Below are positions 22,161-23,264 of a stretch of DNA of 23,264 nt, piece after piece. The notes below the pieces were generated by a model. It had not been told where the DNA came from. It saw only the letters and a list, made by a program, of their open reading frames with translations, and ran no database searches. Origin of the DNA: Dorea sp. CAG:317 (GTDB taxonomy: Bacteria; Bacillota; Clostridia; Lachnospirales; Lachnospiraceae); contig FR892668.1 in assembly GCA_000433535.1 (NCBI GenBank), positions 1-23,264 on the forward strand. The letters are read 5' to 3'. Numbering within the stretch: position 1 is the stretch's first letter; every line of letters begins with the position of its first letter. A program made the translations under genes and the position numbers.

Positions 22161-23264
22161 ATGAAGAAAGTAGCGCTGCACAATCTTGGATGTAAAGTAA
22201 ATGCCTATGAGACCGAAGCTATGCAGGAATTGTTAGAAAAAAGCGGATATGAGATCGTGCCTTTTCAGGAGGGCGCAGATATTTACATTATCAATACTTG
22301 CACTGTGACCAATATCGCAGACCGTAAATCAAGGCAGATGCTCCACAGGGCGAGAAAGATGAATCCCGATGCCATTGTTGTGGCAGCAGGATGTTATGTC
22401 CAGACGGAGAAGGAGCAGGTGGACGAGTGTATTGATATCGTTGTGGGAAATAACAGGAAGCATGATATTGTAAAGATTCTGGAATCCTATGATTCTAAGC
22501 TGAAAAGAGAGATCATTGATATCAATCAGACCAGGGAATATGAGGAGCTTACGCTGGATCAGACTGCGGAGCATACGAGGGCATATCTGAAGGTGCAGGA
22601 TGGATGTAATCAGTTCTGTTCCTATTGTATTATTCCTTATGCGAGAGGCCGTGTGAGAAGCCGTGCGTTGGAAAGTGTTGTAAAGGAAGTGAAGGCGCTG
22701 GCGGCAAATGGTTATCAGGAAGTGGTTCTTACCGGAATCCATCTGAGCTCTTACGGGGTCGATACAGGAGAAAGCCTTTTGTCTTTGATTCTTGCGGTTC
22801 ATGAAGTGGAAGGGATCAAACGGATTCGTCTGGGGTCTCTGGAGCCGAGAATCATCACAGAGGAATTTGCAAAGACAATTTCCGGTCTCCCGAAAATGTG
22901 CCCGCATTTTCATTTATCCTTACAGAGTGGCTGCAATGCTACGCTGAAGCGGATGAACCGCAGATATACTGCGGAGGAATATTATGAGAAATGCGAGCTC
23001 CTTCGGAAATATTTTGACCATCCGGCGCTTACGACTGATATTATTGTAGGTTTCCCCGGGGAGACAGAGGAAGAATTTGAAGAGTCCAGAGCATTTGTAG
23101 ACAAAGTCAGCTTCTATGAGACCCATGTATTCAAATATTCCAGACGGGAAGGAACGAAGGCGGCAGTAATGCAAGATCAGGTGCCGGAACCTGTGAAAGC
23201 GGCAAGAAGTAAGGTGCTTCTTGAACTGAATGAAAAGAAGCGTGCAGCTTACGAAGAGCGTCTG
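22161..23264 (+). CDS. mtaB: tRNA t6A37 methylthiotransferase MtaB (5' part, runs off window)
   Basis: Radical-SAM enzyme that adds the methylthio group to t6A37 of ANN-decoding tRNAs. The 368 codons present are open to the window end. N-terminal methylthiotransferase domain: NLGCKVNAYE (8-17, C11), NTCTVTN (45-51, C47) and AAGCYVQ (75-81, C78) bind the auxiliary 4Fe-4S cluster. The radical-SAM domain has the C149-x3-C153-x2-C156 motif (DGCNQFCSYC), followed by RGRVRSR, GIHLSSYG, LGSLEP, HLSLQSG and DIIVGFPGET. The NLGCKVN form and order point to MtaB rather than MiaB. Full members have roughly 430-450 residues, so the TRAM-bearing C-terminus lies outside. Upstream AAAGGAAA is a weak, distant ribosome binding site. 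prmA-rsmE-mtaB is a known order; here the desulfurase, thiI and HPr-like genes are placed between. Confidence 0.93.
   Translation, partial: MKKVALHNLGCKVNAYETEAMQELLEKSGYEIVPFQEGADIYIINTCTVTNIADRKSRQMLHRARKMNPDAIVVAAGCYVQTEKEQVDECIDIVVGNNRKHDIVKILESYDSKLKREIIDINQTREYEELTLDQTAEHTRAYLKVQDGCNQFCSYCIIPYARGRVRSRALESVVKEVKALAANGYQEVVLTGIHLSSYGVDTGESLLSLILAVHEVEGIKRIRLGSLEPRIITEEFAKTISGLPKMCPHFHLSLQSGCNATLKRMNRRYTAEEYYEKCELLRKYFDHPALTTDIIVGFPGETEEEFEESRAFVDKVSFYETHVFKYSRREGTKAAVMQDQVPEPVKAARSKVLLELNEKKRAAYEERL

Noticed and set aside
22329..22913. Minus-strand open frame of 194 codons opposite mtaB
   Set aside because: The plus strand codes for conserved radical-SAM motifs over the same bases; the composition of the minus frame is that of a shadow.
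1..23264. CRISPR array, tRNA or rRNA genes
   Set aside because: No regularly spaced direct repeats with unique spacers and no tRNA or rRNA-like stretches were seen; nearly all bases are covered by protein genes.

Overview
The window looks like a chromosomal segment from a low-to-mid GC Gram-positive Clostridia, most likely a Lachnospiraceae member. The basis is the AGGAGG-type ribosome binding sites, the sigma-A style promoters, two LytR-CpsA-Psr (LCP) proteins, an IspD-type/TarJ-type CDP-ribitol gene pair, and a prmA-rsmE-...-mtaB order resembling the Bacillus/Clostridium dnaJ-downstream cluster. No species can be named from sequence reading alone.

Left part (1-11.6 kb) is an AT-rich surface-polysaccharide locus. 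It begins next to the 5' remnant of a transposase-like gene on the minus strand (18-221). After a promoter-bearing leader (222-503) come: an ExoA-like GT2 glycosyltransferase, a LicD-family phosphotransferase, a TarI-like cytidylyltransferase, a TarJ-like ribulose-5-phosphate reductase, an LCP protein with its own promoter and a Gly/Ser/Asn-rich tail, a terminator, a second GT2 glycosyltransferase, a GT4 glycosyltransferase, a Wzx-type flippase, UDP-galactopyranose mutase (glf) and a second LCP protein. Together these predict a repeat-unit glycan containing galactofuranose and ribitol phosphate. It would be flipped by Wzx and transferred to the cell wall by LCP enzymes. No Wzy polymerase, initiating sugar-phosphate transferase or chain-length regulator lies inside the window, so those must be elsewhere (possibly left of the transposase remnant) or missing.

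Middle part (11.6-17.1 kb) starts with a secreted, cohesin-like, single-pass membrane protein with a strongly acidic cytoplasmic tail built from a 12-bp tandem repeat. After a terminator and an extended -10 promoter follows a tight three-gene set: a leucine-rich-repeat protein, a VWA protein with a degenerate metallopeptidase motif, and a MoxR-type AAA+ ATPase. This LRR/VWA/MoxR set is the best candidate in the window for a poorly described system. Base composition here is visibly less AT-rich than in the polysaccharide locus.

Right part (17.1-23.3 kb) is housekeeping: mntP (Mn2+ export), prmA and rsmE (ribosome methylation), a NifS-type cysteine desulfurase with thiI (tRNA 4-thiouridine), a convergent minus-strand HPr-like gene lacking the phospho-histidine loop, and the 5' 368 codons of mtaB (tRNA ms2t6A37), which runs off the window. 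There is no CRISPR array, tRNA, rRNA or recognisable riboswitch. No gene-free stretch exceeds 300 bases; the longest is 222-503.
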